A stretch of 64,000 bases of DNA from positions 287,501 through 351,500 of the forward strand of contig JAMWET010007209.1 of NCBI GenBank assembly GCA_024036415.1, in the 5' to 3' direction. The notes under the pieces were generated by a model. The model searched no databases. It had not been told where the DNA came from and saw only the letters and a program-made list of their open reading frames with translations. Positions 34,920 through 49,100 of the stretch are shown here, in pieces. Made by a program: the position numbers and the translations under genes. Position 1 is the first letter of the stretch, and the number at the start of each line of letters is the position of its first letter. Source of the stretch: Prochilodus magdalenae. Lineage: Eukaryota; Chordata; Actinopteri; Characiformes; Prochilodontidae.

Positions 34920-34985
34920 CGTTTAGATAGAGCTCCGGGAATGCGCGTCAGACCATGTTAGCGCGAGCACCGCCGAGGCGCCGGG

Positions 34986-34992
34986 CTGTGTG

Positions 34993-35022
<30 letters not shown>
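34986..35022. repeat. (GT)n microsatellite upstream of mansc4
   Basis: 18 GT units with one interruption, about 70-100 bases upstream of the mansc4 start, so within the likely promoter or 5' UTR. Confidence 0.95.
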
Positions 35023-35023
<1 letters not shown>

Positions 35024-35264
35024 TGCAGGTAGGGCGGGAGTGTGTGGAGGAATGAACCGAGGGAGTAAGAGGAGTCCAAATCTGCTCCTACACCCCTCCC
35101 TCTGCACTCGGTACATCAGGGAGCATCCCGTGGAGACCGCACAGGTACTGGGGTTGTAGTTTTGTGTGGTTGATAGGAGGAACCGTGCAGCAGGCTGAAC
35201 AGCCACACCGAGAACATATTCTTTTGAGACCAACAATAAACTGAATCCAAAACTGTCGATTTAG

Positions 35265-36465
35265 GTATTAGGGAAGGATAGGTCATTGGTGGGCATTTCA
35301 GATGGTGTCATACAGGACAGTGATTGGTCTTAGGTCATACAGTACAGTTTTGGGTTATTTGGGATGGTGTTGGTTCAAATAGGATAGTGTTAGGTTGCAT
35401 GGAATCAGATTAAGTCATATGGGACAATGTTGGATAATGTGATACAGTGTTGTGTCATATGGGATTGTGTTGGTTCATATGATGTATGGTTTGATCAAAT
35501 GGGACAGCATTAAGTCATATGGAACAGTCTTGGGTCATACGGAACCACATTAGATCATATGGGACAGTGTTGTGTTGTACGGAACAGTGTTAGGTCATAT
35601 GGGGCAGTGTTGTGTTGTACGGAACAGTGTTAGGTCATATGGGGCAGTGTTGGATCGTACGGAACAGTGTTAGGTCATATGGGGCAGTGTTAAGTCATAC
35701 AAAACACTGTTAGGTCATATTGAACAGTGTTAGGTCATATGGGACAGTGTTGGGTCGTACAGAACAGTGTTAGGTCATATGGGACATTGTTGAGTCATAC
35801 AAAACACTGTTAGGTCATATTGAACAGTGTTAGGTCATATGGGACAGTGTTGTGTTGTACAGAACAGTGTTAGGTTATATGGGGCAGTGTTGTGTTGTAC
35901 GGAACAGTGTTAGGTCATATGGGGCAGTGTTGGATCGTACAGAACAGTGTTAGGTCGTATGGGACAGTGTTGAGTGATACAAAACACTGTTAGGTCATAT
36001 TGAACAGTGTTAGGTCATATGGGACAGTGTTGGGCAGTACGAAACAGTGTTAGGTCATATTGAACAGTGTTAGGTCATATGGGACAGTGTTGGGTCGTAT
36101 GGAACAGTGTTAGGTCATATGGGACAGTGTTGGGTCGTATGGAACAGTGTTAGGTCATATGGGACAGTGTTAGGTCATGTACGGAACAGTGTTAGGTCAT
36201 ATGGGGCAGTGTTGGATCGTACAGAATAGTGTTAGGCATTATGGGACATTGTTGAGTCATACAAAACACCGTTAGGTCATATTGAACAGTGTTAGGTCAT
36301 ATGGGTCCGTGTTGGGTCGTACAGAACAGTGTTAGGTCGTATGGGACAGTGTTGAGTGATACAAAACACTGTTAGGTCATATTGAACAGTGTTAGGTCAT
36401 ATGGGACAGTGTTGTGTTGTACAGAACAGTGTTAGGTTATATGGGACAGTGGGGGGTCGTACAGG
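35265..36465. repeat. Minisatellite of 20-bp units with 40-bp higher-order period
   Basis: About 60 copies of a 20-base unit of the form gaacagtgttaggtcatatg and its variant gggacagtgttgggtcgtac, which tend to alternate and so give a 40-base period. Larger blocks, for example the one containing aaaacactgttaggtcatat, recur several times at 35.70, 35.80, 35.98 and 36.36 kb, pointing to segmental amplification. The array starts diverged at the left and is most regular in the middle. Confidence 0.95.
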
Positions 36466-37682
36466 TATTCTGACACTGTCAGTCAGAATATCTTTGCACT
36501 GAATTGCATCGGCTTCTGAGGGAAGGGCCCCATCCTAGCATGACAGAGCTACCGCACCACCTCAATAGGTAGTCAAGCGTTCAGGCTTTCTCTTGGTGTA
36601 CGGCACATGCACTCACACACTATGTAGTCATGGACAAGCTCTAGCTGACGCAGTCTGATCTTGTCCTGCATTGACATTCTCACTAATCACACTAATGCAC
36701 GGGCATCGCAGTTATCATAATGATGGCTCTTTCAGTCATGTAGACCTTTTCCATCTTGATTAAAACTCGAGGTCAGCTGAGCCAGCTCAACATTTTCACA
36801 CGACCCACAGAGCACATTAGGATTATAGGTGAACTGTTTACTGTATATTGCAATGCACCTGCCTGCATGCATCTGTACACTTTACTACTAACCATTGAAG
36901 ATTTCCTTTAATCTCTTCCTCTTTACATCACAGATGTCATATGGGTTATGAAGTTTAATCTCATTTATTTAATCCTGGCCTTGCTATGTTGTCAAAGCGT
37001 GTAAGATGGTTATGGAAAATGGCTAATATCGAGCACTGTTACGCATGTACCTGTTCATTTGTAATGTATAAATGAATGACTCTTGGAACACTTGCTAACT
37101 GAAAAATACCATAATGGTAGACATGCACTACCACTACCAAACCACTAGATGGCAGGGTCTGACTCTTCAGGACCTTGAATTAAACCACGTTTTCAGCCCC
37201 TTCTGGAGATCGCCAGTGAAAGTGTATAACTAAGAACACAAGTGCCTCATGGTCTCTCTGGACATAAAACTGTCCAGAGAGTAAGCAGGTAATTGAAAAA
37301 GGAGAACAAGTAGTGTTTTAAACTAGAATGTTTACAGAACCTTAAATTGCAATAATCAACAGCTAGATAAGTGCCTATGGAGGAGGGATGGAGTGATGGA
37401 GCAGAAAAGAAAGTATGTAGTGCAGTAGACTGCATAATGAAGACTTGCTGCTGAATTTCCTCTTTTATCCGAAGCAGCTTCCAGATTGTAGTTTTGCTGG
37501 GTTTTCCTGAGAGGTGAACCCATTTAAGTTCCATTGTCTTAGTTCCATGTTCAGTAACATTAGATGGTTTGGTCTTGTCTGGATACTACCTAAGTGTATC
37601 TATTGAGTGATCAATCTGCTGTTTACTCAGTCAGCCAGTCTTTAACAATTAGGTAGTGATTTCTTCTTCGTGACTGTGATTG

Positions 37683-37866
37683 TTTCCTCCAGGTGCTCTG
37701 GTTTCCTCTCCCAGTCCAAAGACCTTTCAGTCAGGTCAGTTGGAGATGCTAAAGGCCCCCTAGGTGTGAGTGTATGAATCTGTGTGTCTGCCCTGTGATG
37801 GACAGATGGCCTGTCCAAGGTGTTTCCTGCTTTTCACCCAGCGTGCACTGGGATAGACTAGTTAAG
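37683..37866. mobile_element. Dispersed fish repeat fragment
   Basis: The series gtttcctccaggtgctctgg, cccagtccaaagacc, ctgccctgtgatggacagat and gtgcactgggatagac is a well-known phrase pattern found in many fish genomes, probably part of a retroelement. The family cannot be fixed without a library search. Confidence 0.5.
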
Positions 37867-39418
37867 CTCTGATAAAAGTCAGTTTAACGCTGAAGATTTC
37901 ACCTATCCTTGACAGCGTTTAGGCCTTATTGTTGCTCTGCAGCTCCTGGATATTTCACTCTCAGCTTGCTTTTTGGTCACTGGTTTGTTGAATGAGGACA
38001 CTCTGATAACTGAATGTACTGAAGAACAATTGCATGCACAGTCAGGTAGTCCGGTCCTGTAGGCCAGCACAACATGGTGGTTAATGGTTCATGGTTGCAC
38101 ATAAAAAGACAAAATGATCCAAAAGCCAAAAAGCTTCCTAGCTTTCACAGTGTTACTGATGTCTGCAAGCTGCGTACCACAGCGTTACTACCAATAGATG
38201 TCAGTTTAAAAAATAGTAGGATGGTGCACTTGCATACCACGTTTAAACCCCTAGATGGCAACACTGCTATTTGTTAGGGACTGTCTGAAACTGATTTAGC
38301 CACTGAGAACGTTCATGTGCATGTCTGTGTCTGAGGGCTTTATATCCACAGTTCAGTAAGAGGTTTTCTTTGTGCTATAGCTCTGTAAACTCTACAAATT
38401 GCGTGTAGTATGCCGTGTCCCACTTCTGCAAATGAAAAAGAGCGGTGAATTCAGAGGCTGCCACGCTCGCTTTATTTCATTTCTTTTATCAAGTTATTTG
38501 GCAGATCCAGCTTCCTCATTGATATACACAGAGTAAACCCAAACAAAGGATTCCATTGTCAAGCTCTGATACGCACAGATCCATGTTTATTTTCCGACGT
38601 TCCCACTCTGTACATTGGCCGCTTTTGGCTTTCTTTGTGTCTCCTTCTGCAGATATGAAGAATTTGGCTTCAAGTTAACTCAGAAACGTGTAGCATCATC
38701 CAGCGTTAGAAATGATAAATAGCACATACCAAACTGGATCCAAACAGTGCATGTTTTCCAGCTTCTACCTCACCTGTGTTCCTGCTTTAAAACACACGTA
38801 TCCGCTCATTAAGGACATTCCAGGAAAACGCTGGTCTGATCTCCTGCTTTCATTCTTTTCAGTAGACAATGTTGATGTTTAGTTGGACACAGCTGGCTGA
38901 AATACAGTGAAATCAATATGGTATAGCATCGGGATGAATCTAACTTATGCTTCAGTGTAGAATACCCTTTTTCTCCACCTTTGGAGTCTGAAAATGTTGT
39001 TGTATAAATCTCTGGTCAGCAGGTGACCACCGGTCTTGGCACTACCCATGCAACTGTGTAAAAAGACACTATAACAAACACTCTTGAGTAAAATTAGATT
39101 AAAGAGGAAAAAAAAACATCTTCATGCAAATGTCCTTCTATCATAGGTTCCGTTATACAAAAGAAAAACAGATTGCAAACACCTGCCAGACACTGACACT
39201 CCTGATTGGCATTCAGGCAAAGACATTCCTGACATTCTACAACATTCAGGCGGTGGTTCAGATTCCGGAAGGTTCCAGTAGTGAAGCCTCTTCTGCTGGG
39301 GCCTCAGGACAGCAGTGCTGTGGAGCCATTCACCCCCTGTGTCCTCATCGTCCCTGACCGGACCACTGGAGGCTATGACTGCAGTCAGTAGGGGGAGCTG
39401 TGGTGATGGTTTAGCTGT

Positions 39419-39440
39419 AGTAGTAGTAGTAGTAGTAGAA
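39419..39440. repeat. (TAG)n microsatellite in the tead4 3' UTR
   Basis: Seven to eight TAG units, read as CTA on the transcript strand, about 50 bases after the tead4 stop. Confidence 0.9.
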
Positions 39441-39488
39441 GTAGTTATAGTGGTACAAGCAGGCTCTAGCCTGGGCTGGGCCTTGCTG

Positions 39489-39602
39489 TCAGTCTTTGAC
39501 CAGTCTGTAGATGTGATGCTGGGCACCGTGCTCACTGGTGGATACTTCAAATACGTAAGCCACACATAGCAAAGTCTCCAGAGTGTCCCTGTTAGTAACA
39601 AC
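39489..39602 (-). CDS. tead4: tead4-like last coding exon and stop
   Basis: 114 bases encoding [20 protein letters not shown] then [17 protein letters not shown] and TGA at 39489-39491. Acceptor tctcag. The remainder of this exon to the left is 3' UTR whose end I could not fix; minus-strand AATAAA at 38586-38591 is one candidate. Confidence 0.97.
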   Translation of the reverse strand, partial: VVTNRDTLETLLCVAYVFEVSTSEHGAQHHIYRLVKD

Positions 39603-42600
39603 CTGAGACAGACAGAGGTGGAGAGGGGAAGAGAAGAAGGATCAGGTGATGTGCCTCAGTCTAAACATCATGACATGAAATTTACATGTGTCCAATAGAG
39701 AGGTGGACAGAGTAACCTCCAATTCAGTGGAGCTTAGTGGCACCAGCATGGACTGGTAAAGGAACTTTGATCCGTTAGCTGTTATTCTCTGCTTCTTTTA
39801 GACCCTTTAACTCAGTGTTTCTTAATTTGGCTCATGGTAACTCACGGTACTGTATGGCTTCATGCATTCCTTGACCCAACATCACTGATCCAGCTCATCA
39901 CCTGATTACTGATCCCACCATGAGCTGGATCAATTATTTCTTTGGGTTTTTAGACAATTTAGTTTTAGGGAATTCCACCTGCTAGATATGTCTCCCCCTA
40001 TAACATGACGCTACAACAGGCCAACATATCGTTTCAAAGTACCACTAACCCAACATCACTGGACAGCTCAACACGTTTACAATAATAAACAGTTGGGTTT
40101 GCAAGTTCTGCGAAAAGTGGTGGGTCCAGCCATTCAGAGTGAGTAAGGCCACATCCACTTGGACTCCCAGGCACAAACTGTTATGGCATCTCCAGATTTC
40201 GTTGAACTTGCCATTCCCGGACCGCTGGGCCAAGAAGCAAATCATTTTTGTCCTGGACAGACGACTTAAGTCAAGGAAAATCCTGGATAGGTGGCAACCC
40301 TAGACCAGCTGTGTTGGTGCATGGTTGGTGAATAGTTCAAACTGGGCAGAGCTGTGGATCACCAGGAGTAAGTAAGAGACTTTTAAAAGATAAGCTCTGA
40401 AATGAGTGATTGAAATGGTTGTGAATTATAATTTACCATAATTTAAAAAGGTATACAACAGGGCTTTTTGTTTGATGATTACTAAGTTATTGCCAAAAGG
40501 AGATCTTACTTACGTACATGTAACATGGTGAATGTAACTAGTCACTGCTCACCTCTGCTAACTGTGAAAACTGCTTACAACACGTCACATGAACGCTCTT
40601 CGAGCAGTGATGTGAGAAACCTTTTGTGCATGCCTGTGTATGTGCATCTGTATTCGTGTCACTCAAAGTCAATCTGGGCTAAATCACACCATTGAGAACA
40701 TATTCACGCTCATGAGTGAGTCTCCTATGCCACTCATTGCAGGCTCAGTAGATCATTGTCTGAAAGTTGCAGTGAGTAGGCAGTGACCAGCACAGTGGAC
40801 ACCAGTGTTCTACAACTGTTGTTAGGAACACACTGTTGCTGGGGCAATAGCCTCATTTCCATCCAGCTCAATACACTCTTCTCTGCACGGCTGACTCAGG
40901 AAGCTAAATGCCACACTTAAGAGGTTAGTTATTGATGAGGCAAGTGAATTCCCCATGGTGCTACCATATTTGCCTCTTGCGGTATATCTATGTTTGCCTT
41001 CAGCTTGGTAAAGTCTTTATAGGTACACATACACTGTAATAGTCAGATCAGCTTGCAATTGCAAGACAACCTTCAGAACAGCTAAACAGTTCAAGCAGAG
41101 CTGACTCAAATATAATAACATTAAATAAATAAATAAATAAATAAGTGTGGTTGCCTCTTAACAAGCTAAAATTGCTTAATTTTTACTCAGCTCTTCCATT
41201 TAGTCATTGCTAATTCCCACCCAGAGGCCACGACTCCCCCTGTTGCATAGTGCACCTAGCCTACTAGAGTCAGGGCTTCCTCTCAGGCTCCTGACTATGG
41301 AGGGCTGAGGCATCACTGGGATTTGAACCCATGAACTCTTGATGATTAGTTAGATGGTTGCACCACTCAGGAATCACAGTTAAAGTTGTTTAAATGTCTG
41401 TGTCCAAGAATGAATAAAAGGGTGAATGAACTTAAAACCATGTGACCTGTGCTTCCTCATGCTCATAGTTTTGTCTGTGCTTAGATAATGAAAATTTCCT
41501 CATGTGAATAAGTACAGCAAAGCAGTTCATTTATTAACTAATAATGCTGTTACCTAATGATAAATATGTTTTGTTTTTTTTGTTTGCTTTTGATTGTTTC
41601 TCTTTCTGCAGTTTCACATTTTCAGAGAGGTGCAAGTGACTAACTGGTTGACTGTCAGGAGAGTTCAAATTCTGGCAATGCCTCAGCTCTCTGTGGTCAG
41701 AAGTCTGAGAGGGAAAGCCCTCAACACCCCAGGCTGTGGGCACTGTGTGACGGGTAGTTTGTCTGTGGGTGGGAAATGGCAGTGACTAATTTGGCATGAG
41801 GAACTGAGAAAAAAATCAACCAAAACAAGACAGAATTTAAGTTAGGATAACTTGTGACTAAATCCCTCTTAAAACACTTCTCAGGGTCTCTCAACAAAAC
41901 TCGCAAAGCAAAGCAAAGTGTGGACCGTATAAAGACTCGTTTGAGAAGCACTGGACTTAACGCTAAGCAGAAGACGTATGTACAATTTCAAGTTGGTTCA
42001 AGGTTTTGTGCATTGCAGAAACCCATCACTTAACATCAGCCTTTGAAAATCATTATCAGATTACATGTGCTCTACTATTAAAGTTGCATGACTTTGGCAA
42101 AAATGAAGAACAGGGTTGTGCTGTGGTCTCTTTCCATAACTGGATTAATTCTGATGTTTTTACATTTGAGTTTCATAGGCTGGACATGGACTGCTCTATT
42201 TGTAAACTGAGGGGAGAAGTATGGCTATGTTGCCTTCACCTCAGACAACAGGGAGGAAACTAACCTAACTATTCACATGACAGCTGAGCAGCACATTTCT
42301 CCATTATCTATGTATGGCCCCTCTCAGTCATATTTGGAAAACACTTATTTAGGCAACATTAGCTAAGTATGGTTTATATTGGTTGGGTTCACAGAAGGAG
42401 ATAGACGGTATCACTGGGAATTATCTGAGAATATTGTCCAGCTATGTTTATCAAACTCTTAGCAATACCGCTAAAACAACTTTCCAAGCAAAGACTGAAC
42501 TCTGAAGCAAACAGCTAGGACAGCTAAGCACACGTTTCCCACATTTTGTCCTCTGGAATCAGTAACGCCAATTCTTTGTATTTTAATTTTTTTATTAACC

Positions 42601-42854
42601 AAATTTTTGCTTTAATCAGTTCTTATCAAATTATGTAAAGGGCTGTGTAACTATTGGAGAATCAATGCTGCATCAGTAGTGTGTTTCTCAGAGCACAATC
42701 ACAGTCTTATTCTATCTTTTATAAAACACTGGAAGGTCATTTCTGCAGCATACCCTAATTCAAAACAGTATTCCTTAAACCTCAAAGCAAAAAAACAGTC
42801 CTCAAAGTTTCCCAAACAATCCCCAAGAAGCCTTTAGGTAAAAACTATCCAAAG

Positions 42855-42891
<37 letters not shown>

Positions 42892-42974
42892 ACACACATA
42901 CACACACACACTCACACACATACACATACACACACACAAACACATACACACACTCGCACACACACACGTACACA

Positions 42975-43012
<38 letters not shown>

Positions 43013-43061
43013 GACACATACGCACACACGCACACACACATACACACACACATACGCACAC

Positions 43062-43117
<56 letters not shown>

Positions 43118-46100
43118 TTTACCTGTAGTATGGTGAAGTTCTCCAATACGCTGTTCATCATATATTTCTCTGGGAGATGTTTGAGTTTATGGATGAAGTT
43201 GATCATATATTCACACAGGGGTGATCTGTGGATTCTAAATACATATCGTCCATTCTCAAACCGTGCATACTCTGTCTGCGGAGAGAGGGAAAGAAAAGAT
43301 GTTGTTCGTCTTGGTAAACATAAGCAGAAGTCACATTGGGTATACAAGTTTGTATATATATGAGCCTTTGCCATGTAATGTGATTACTGTGTGATTCATG
43401 AAGGTTTAACATTGAAAAAATAGGTGCTCAATGGCCCTCTTATGATGTGACAGAAAATTTGATAAAAGATTTCATTACTGTAATGTCTGGCTGCAGATAT
43501 AGGTGCATCTCTGTTTAATCTCGATGCTCCAAAGCCACTGGCAATATTGCGCTACATCTTTCTGGCTCTCCTTCCCCTGTTGGCTCTTACCTCCACTTTC
43601 TCCACTACCTGCTTGCCGAAGGAGCAGACTTTAGTAGAGGAGGTGATGATCATGTTATCGGAGCTTTCGTACTGGCTTGAGACGCCATAGAAAAAACTAC
43701 TGTCATCCTGGAGGTTCACGCTCAGGTCCGCCTGCATCAACACAAAGAGGTTTAATCAACGCAGGGCTGCTGCTGCCAGCCATACACCATATCTGCTTTA
43801 CAGTGCGACAGGTGCACAGTGTACATTCAGCTAGACAGCATCAAGTCAAAGGTGACCTAATGGTTGCAATCAAAAACATCTGTCTCCAGGTTTGTGCAGT
43901 GCTGCTTTTGGGATATGAATTACACCACAATCAGACCAGTATAGAGAACAGGAACAGTGGCTGTCTGTAGGCAGTAACCTCGAATCACCCTAATCGCCAG
44001 CTCGTAGATTTATACTCTGTCAAGCCAGCAATCAGAATCTCCAGGCTTTATTACTGTATTGTCACTTAACAGATGCTTTTATCCAATGTGACTTAAAAGT
44101 ATTACTTGGAATTGCAGGGCTTTACAGTTCCCTCCAGTAGTCCAGTGTCTATGGAGCAACCTGGCTTTAAGTGCCTAACCCAAGGACACAACAGTATTGT
44201 TATAGGGAGAGGCAGGGACATTGATACTGGCTTCTTCCTTTAATGCTCAAATCCTACTCATGGGCAGCAACCTACTCTCTTACCAGCATGGAGCCCTTAA
44301 GCTTGAGGCTTTTCTAAGCAAACTGCATCATGTTCCTGTAGCGATAGTATGACTTACCACTGGGTTAGATGCCAAGCTAAAGCCTGGACCAGACCTTGCA
44401 AAGCCCAGTTGCCTGCTTCGGCCTAGTCCATGTTGATTTAGCTTAGGATACCAATCCTTAAAACACCCACCTAGATGACCTTAGATGACTACGGTGTAGA
44501 TCACCCATTAAACGGCAGGGAAAGCCGGGGACATTTCTCTTTCTCACAACGCTGGTTACTTAAATCATTTTGATAGGCCGCAATTAATAAATAAAAGCCA
44601 GATTAATAACTGAATAGCCTGGAGAGTCATTTTGGTTTACATTCAGTTTGCACTCTGTATCAGCCGGTTCCAGTCTGACCTTTCATTAGTATCAATAAAA
44701 ATGATGATAAAAGCGGCAATATTTATTTCTAATATAATTCGTTTTTCAACCAATTTAAATAACAATAAAATATCTTTTTATTAAATATGAATTAAGTCAT
44801 TTAGAATTGAAAGTGTATCTGACAGACTTTCTCCACTTGGGCTACAATTCAGACATTGCTTTGCCACCAGTGACTATAATGTACACAAGTGGAACAGGAA
44901 ATATTAACAAGCTGCAAAATCACTTTACATTAACTTACATTAGAAGTACAGAATGGTGGCAAAGGTTGCCATGTTGGAGACTTGTTTTTCTTTGGACGAA
45001 TTATTCTATTAATATCTATTTGAGTGATTCATACGCTTGCATATTTAGGAAGATGGACATATTTTATTGAAAGAGACAGTTTCTGCAAATGGAGATCCGG
45101 ACAGCATGTTACACCAGTCACAGGGGAAGGTGCACAGATGTTGGGCCATGTTCTTGGAGGCCGTTTTGTCTAAACAATGGGCTTGAATGGTAATGAGGAT
45201 TGATGAATGAGGTTTCATCCCAACAGCTCTGGGTTAGCAAAGCCATGTTCTCATCTTGGCCCTTATAAAGACACACACTCAAGGCAGGTTCACCTTTTCC
45301 CCTCTCACTCCCTGCCTCCTAATGCCCCATTACAACCCCCCCGCCACCTCTCTCCACCTCACACACCTCTTCCATCTCTATCCCTCGCTCTCCATTATTC
45401 CCTTATTTATCTTCATTTCTCAGCTGAACCCGCGCTCCCCCGCTTTCTCTCTTTCTGCGAGGGAATTCATCCAATTACAATCAACATCCCACAACGTTCC
45501 AAATCGCATTACGTCGCCTAGCTCCCTGTGTAACAATTTAGCACGGCCATCTCAAATCCGATTCCACCGGCACTTCAAAAGCGTGAGGTGATCCGTTAGG
45601 ACACACCCGCAGGGTGCAGTGCGAGACGGTGGCCATAGCCGGTGTGGAAATTTAATCTAGAATACCATAGCTTTGGAGTACCGCCAGGAGGCCTGTCAGC
45701 GTTGTCACGGCAACCTCTGCCTGCGGACGCCCAAGTCATGACCCATACGTGAGTTTATGGAACAAAGCTTATTTGTGGTAAGATTCTTAGGGTAGGTTTT
45801 TCAGACCAAGTTTCAGGTAAACTGATACTGGGCAGAAACTTTTAATGCCCGTTCCAGGCATAACCAGTGTTCTGGTCCAACATAGAGAAAATCTACAAAC
45901 TGGACCAGCAAAGTAGAGGAGTGTCTAATACAGTGACAGTGGACAGTGAGTGGACAAAGTATTCAGAAAAACAGATTGCAGGTCTACAGCCTGTAATTGT
46001 AGGCCTATATTAAAAGTGTGGCGGATAACCTGGACAATGAGTGTAGAAACGCTGAGTGAGACTTGTTATAATGGGTGTACATCTATAGACAGTTTGTGAA

Positions 46101-49100
46101 ACCCAATAAAACAAGAATCTGTTACTTCGAAATTCTTGCAAATGTTTATTAACTCAGAAAGATGCAAAGAACTTTTAAGGTTTTGACTAACCAACTCTGT
46201 GTTTTGTAAATCTAATCAAATTTTTGAGTTTGATATTGGCAGCACACATTAGCATCATGTAGCAAAATAAGAGTGAAAAATTGACAGAATAGTTACATCC
46301 TGAATGGAATAATTCCGCAATGCGCAGGTGAACTGGTAACAGATGAGGAGGGGTTCACGATTGGCTCCACTAAAGGCACAGTCTCTGCAAGCTAAGAGAT
46401 AAGATTGTGACTCCAATTTGTGCCAGAACTATCAAACTGTTTGAGAAGGCTAGAAACCACTGTTAAATGTGCATGACCTTTGAACCCTCAGATGGCACTG
46501 CAGGAGAAACCATGATGCTACTTGGTTAAATATAGACCGGGAGTACTCTGGAAACTGTTTTCACTTAACACATAATTCCCCAATGCATCAAGAAATGAAA
46601 CCTGAAACCCTGTTACGCATAAAGAAAGCCAAACATTAATTATATACAGAAACACTGCCAAGTTCTCTGTGCCTGAGCTCATCCCAGATCATGCAGTGCG
46701 AAAGGGTCCCTTAGATGTTTGTCACTTTAAAAAACATCCAAAAGCCTACATCTGTCATGGAACGGGGGGCTTCAGTGCCCACAGGTAGCACGGACACCCA
46801 GGTGGGTATTGAGGTTTCAGACAGACGTATGCTGCCATTGAGATGATGTCTTTTCCCGGGAAGTCCATGGTTATTTCAGCAAGACTGCTGAGCCTCTTCT
46901 GCACGTTCTACAACATCAAGGCTTCGTAGACAGTGTGTGTGCTTGACTGGCCTGCCTGCAGTCCAGTTAAACACAGTCACTAAAATGAAAGGCAATGTAA
47001 CACAGTGCATAACATGACTCTATCCTAATGTTTCATAAATGCACTGCAGGCATCAAATTATGAAATTGTTTACAAGTTGCTCAATTTAAACAATGGAACC
47101 ATTTTCTTTCTATACATTTGTCAATTAAATAAAGGTTCAAGAGAATTTACAAATCACAGATTCTGTTTTAAATTTCCCAGGACGTCCCATGTAAAACACA
47201 TTTATAAAAATAATATTTTTATGGAAGTTAAATGTAAAGCACTAGAGTATTTTATTGGTCTATGTGTAAGGATTTAAACAATGTAAAGGACAGCTGCTAA
47301 ACTCAAATGATTTATTAAAAATAGCAAACAGAGCTATATATCTATTTACACACAGCTGGTTCTCCATTCACAAACAGGCCAAGATCAAACAGAACGACTT
47401 TAGTCTAGTCCAATACTGGGCTTTATTCTTGTAGATGCAACAGAGCTGTTAGTGCTTTGTGATATTAACTTAATAATTTATTTATGATCTCACACAGTTG
47501 GGATAGGTCCACTTGTGACCTCACCCCCAAAGGTCAACAGACAAGTGCTGAAACAATACTCAGCCTAACTATTTCTCACTTAGCCCCCTCCTCTATCTTT
47601 CTATCCATCTATCTCCGCAGTCTGGAAAGCTCTATAAATAGGCGGGTGCGTGTGGTGTGGGATGGTGTAACTGTGAGGGGGACAGGTGGCCAAGCTCATA
47701 TTTCTGCACTGAAAGAGTAGATCCTGTCACTCTCCTCAGTCCAAGGCCCTGGAGATCTCCACCCTCCCTCTCTTTGTGCCCTCTGGACAACTCCCTGGTC
47801 CGTCTCCTTAGCCAGTGTAAAGCAAACACTTTCACACTAAAGTGCAACCATTCCCAAATGAGCTCAGATGTACTCAGCACACACAACATAAGGTCACATG
47901 TTTACATCTCAGAGGTTGTCAGAACACATGACTATTGCTGGCGATCAAGAGGTTCATTAAGTTCAACTCCTTGACTCGTGTCTGATACATCGTTCCTTCC
48001 TTTCCACATTCTGTGAGTCTGATAACCTGATAATCTGTACAATCAAAATCTGAATGAGCAGCGCTGAGGACCAGATTCCTCTTCAGTCTAAACGTATCAG
48101 TAGCCTCGGCGCTTAGGGGTTAATCATTGGCGCATTAATGGTATTTGATGGATCTTACCCAGAACTTGACGAGGAAGAAGGCGTTTGGCGGCCCTTTCTC
48201 AAAGAGCTCCTTCAACCCTCCTTTCTTCTCCGGGAACTTGTCGTAGATCTGCCGGATGTCCACAGCCTCCAGATAGGGGTCAGAGTATGTTGGGTTTGAC
48301 TGACCGATGTGCACAAACAAGTGCTTGTTGAACTGCACAAGACAGAGCAGACATGAGCGAGCGAAGGAAAGGTGATCACATTCGAAAGCAGGAATGTGCA
48401 ATGAACTCACGTTGGACTCACATTTTCGGGGTCCTGTGGTTGCTCTAGAAAGGCAGAGAACTCCAACATACGCAGCTTGGAGCTGGCGATGCTTCGGCCT
48501 TGCCAAGGGGGGGCACTAGGGGACATAGACAGACCTGATGCACTCTCATAGCCTGAGAAAGAGAAGAAGCAAGCTCAGTAAACTACTGAGGGGCCAGTTG
48601 TGACTTAGCATTAACGTGAGGAATTGGCCAGACTTAAAGGAAGACACGTATTGGTGCCAGACGAACCTGTGATGGGAGGACCTGTGGCTTGCATGACATA
48701 GTTCTGCTGTGAAAATGGCTTGATGCTGAATGGATAAAAGAATCACAAATGCCTTATGACATTTCATATGACATGTCAAACTTTCATTTGTGTTGTCCCC
48801 AATGATTTATATGGAAATGCTTACTTACTCCTCTGTAGGTGCAGGCTGGCCCGGGAGTGCTCCATGCCAAAACTTCAGGATAAAGAAGAAAAGAGCCTCA
48901 GTTAATTACCAATCATAATAAGGGTATGCTCTTTTCACCCTTCTAAACCCCCCCCCAGATATCATTTAACAATGAAAAGCTGGTAAACACATTAAAAGTG
49001 TGGCAAGTGTTGTGTTGAGATAAACTGATCAGTAGCCAGATCTAATTAGCCATAAGAAGTCAGGCTGATTCCAGTGAGAGAACTCACCGCGCCAGCAGCT

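Larger units (their letters stand above)
34920..39488. other. Intergenic region mansc4 promoter side / tead4 3' side
   Basis: This 4.6 kb lies between the mansc4 start and the tead4-like stop. It holds a (GT)n tract just upstream of mansc4, the 20-bp-unit minisatellite, a dispersed-repeat segment at 37.68-37.87 kb, and presumably the tead4 3' UTR at its right end. No gene was recognised. Confidence 0.75.
39603..43122. other. tead4-like last intron
   Basis: 3.5 kb. It contains a tRNA-derived SINE-like head at 41.3 kb, a short (AAAT)n run at 41121-41145 and a 257-base (CA)n tract next to the donor of the preceding exon. No other exon was recognised. Confidence 0.85.

Noticed and set aside
35265..36465. 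CRISPR-like regular array
   Set aside because: Repeat and 'spacer' are both versions of the same 20-base unit; there are no unique spacers and the context is a vertebrate gene block. It is a minisatellite.
41318..41374. Functional tRNA gene
   Set aside because: A and B boxes are visible on the minus strand but no acceptor stem, anticodon stem or terminator completes a cloverleaf; SINE head preferred.
42802..43374. Long minus-strand open frames rich in Val-Cys
   Set aside because: Translations of the (CA)n tract joined to the real tead4 exon; the frame through the repeat is not coding.
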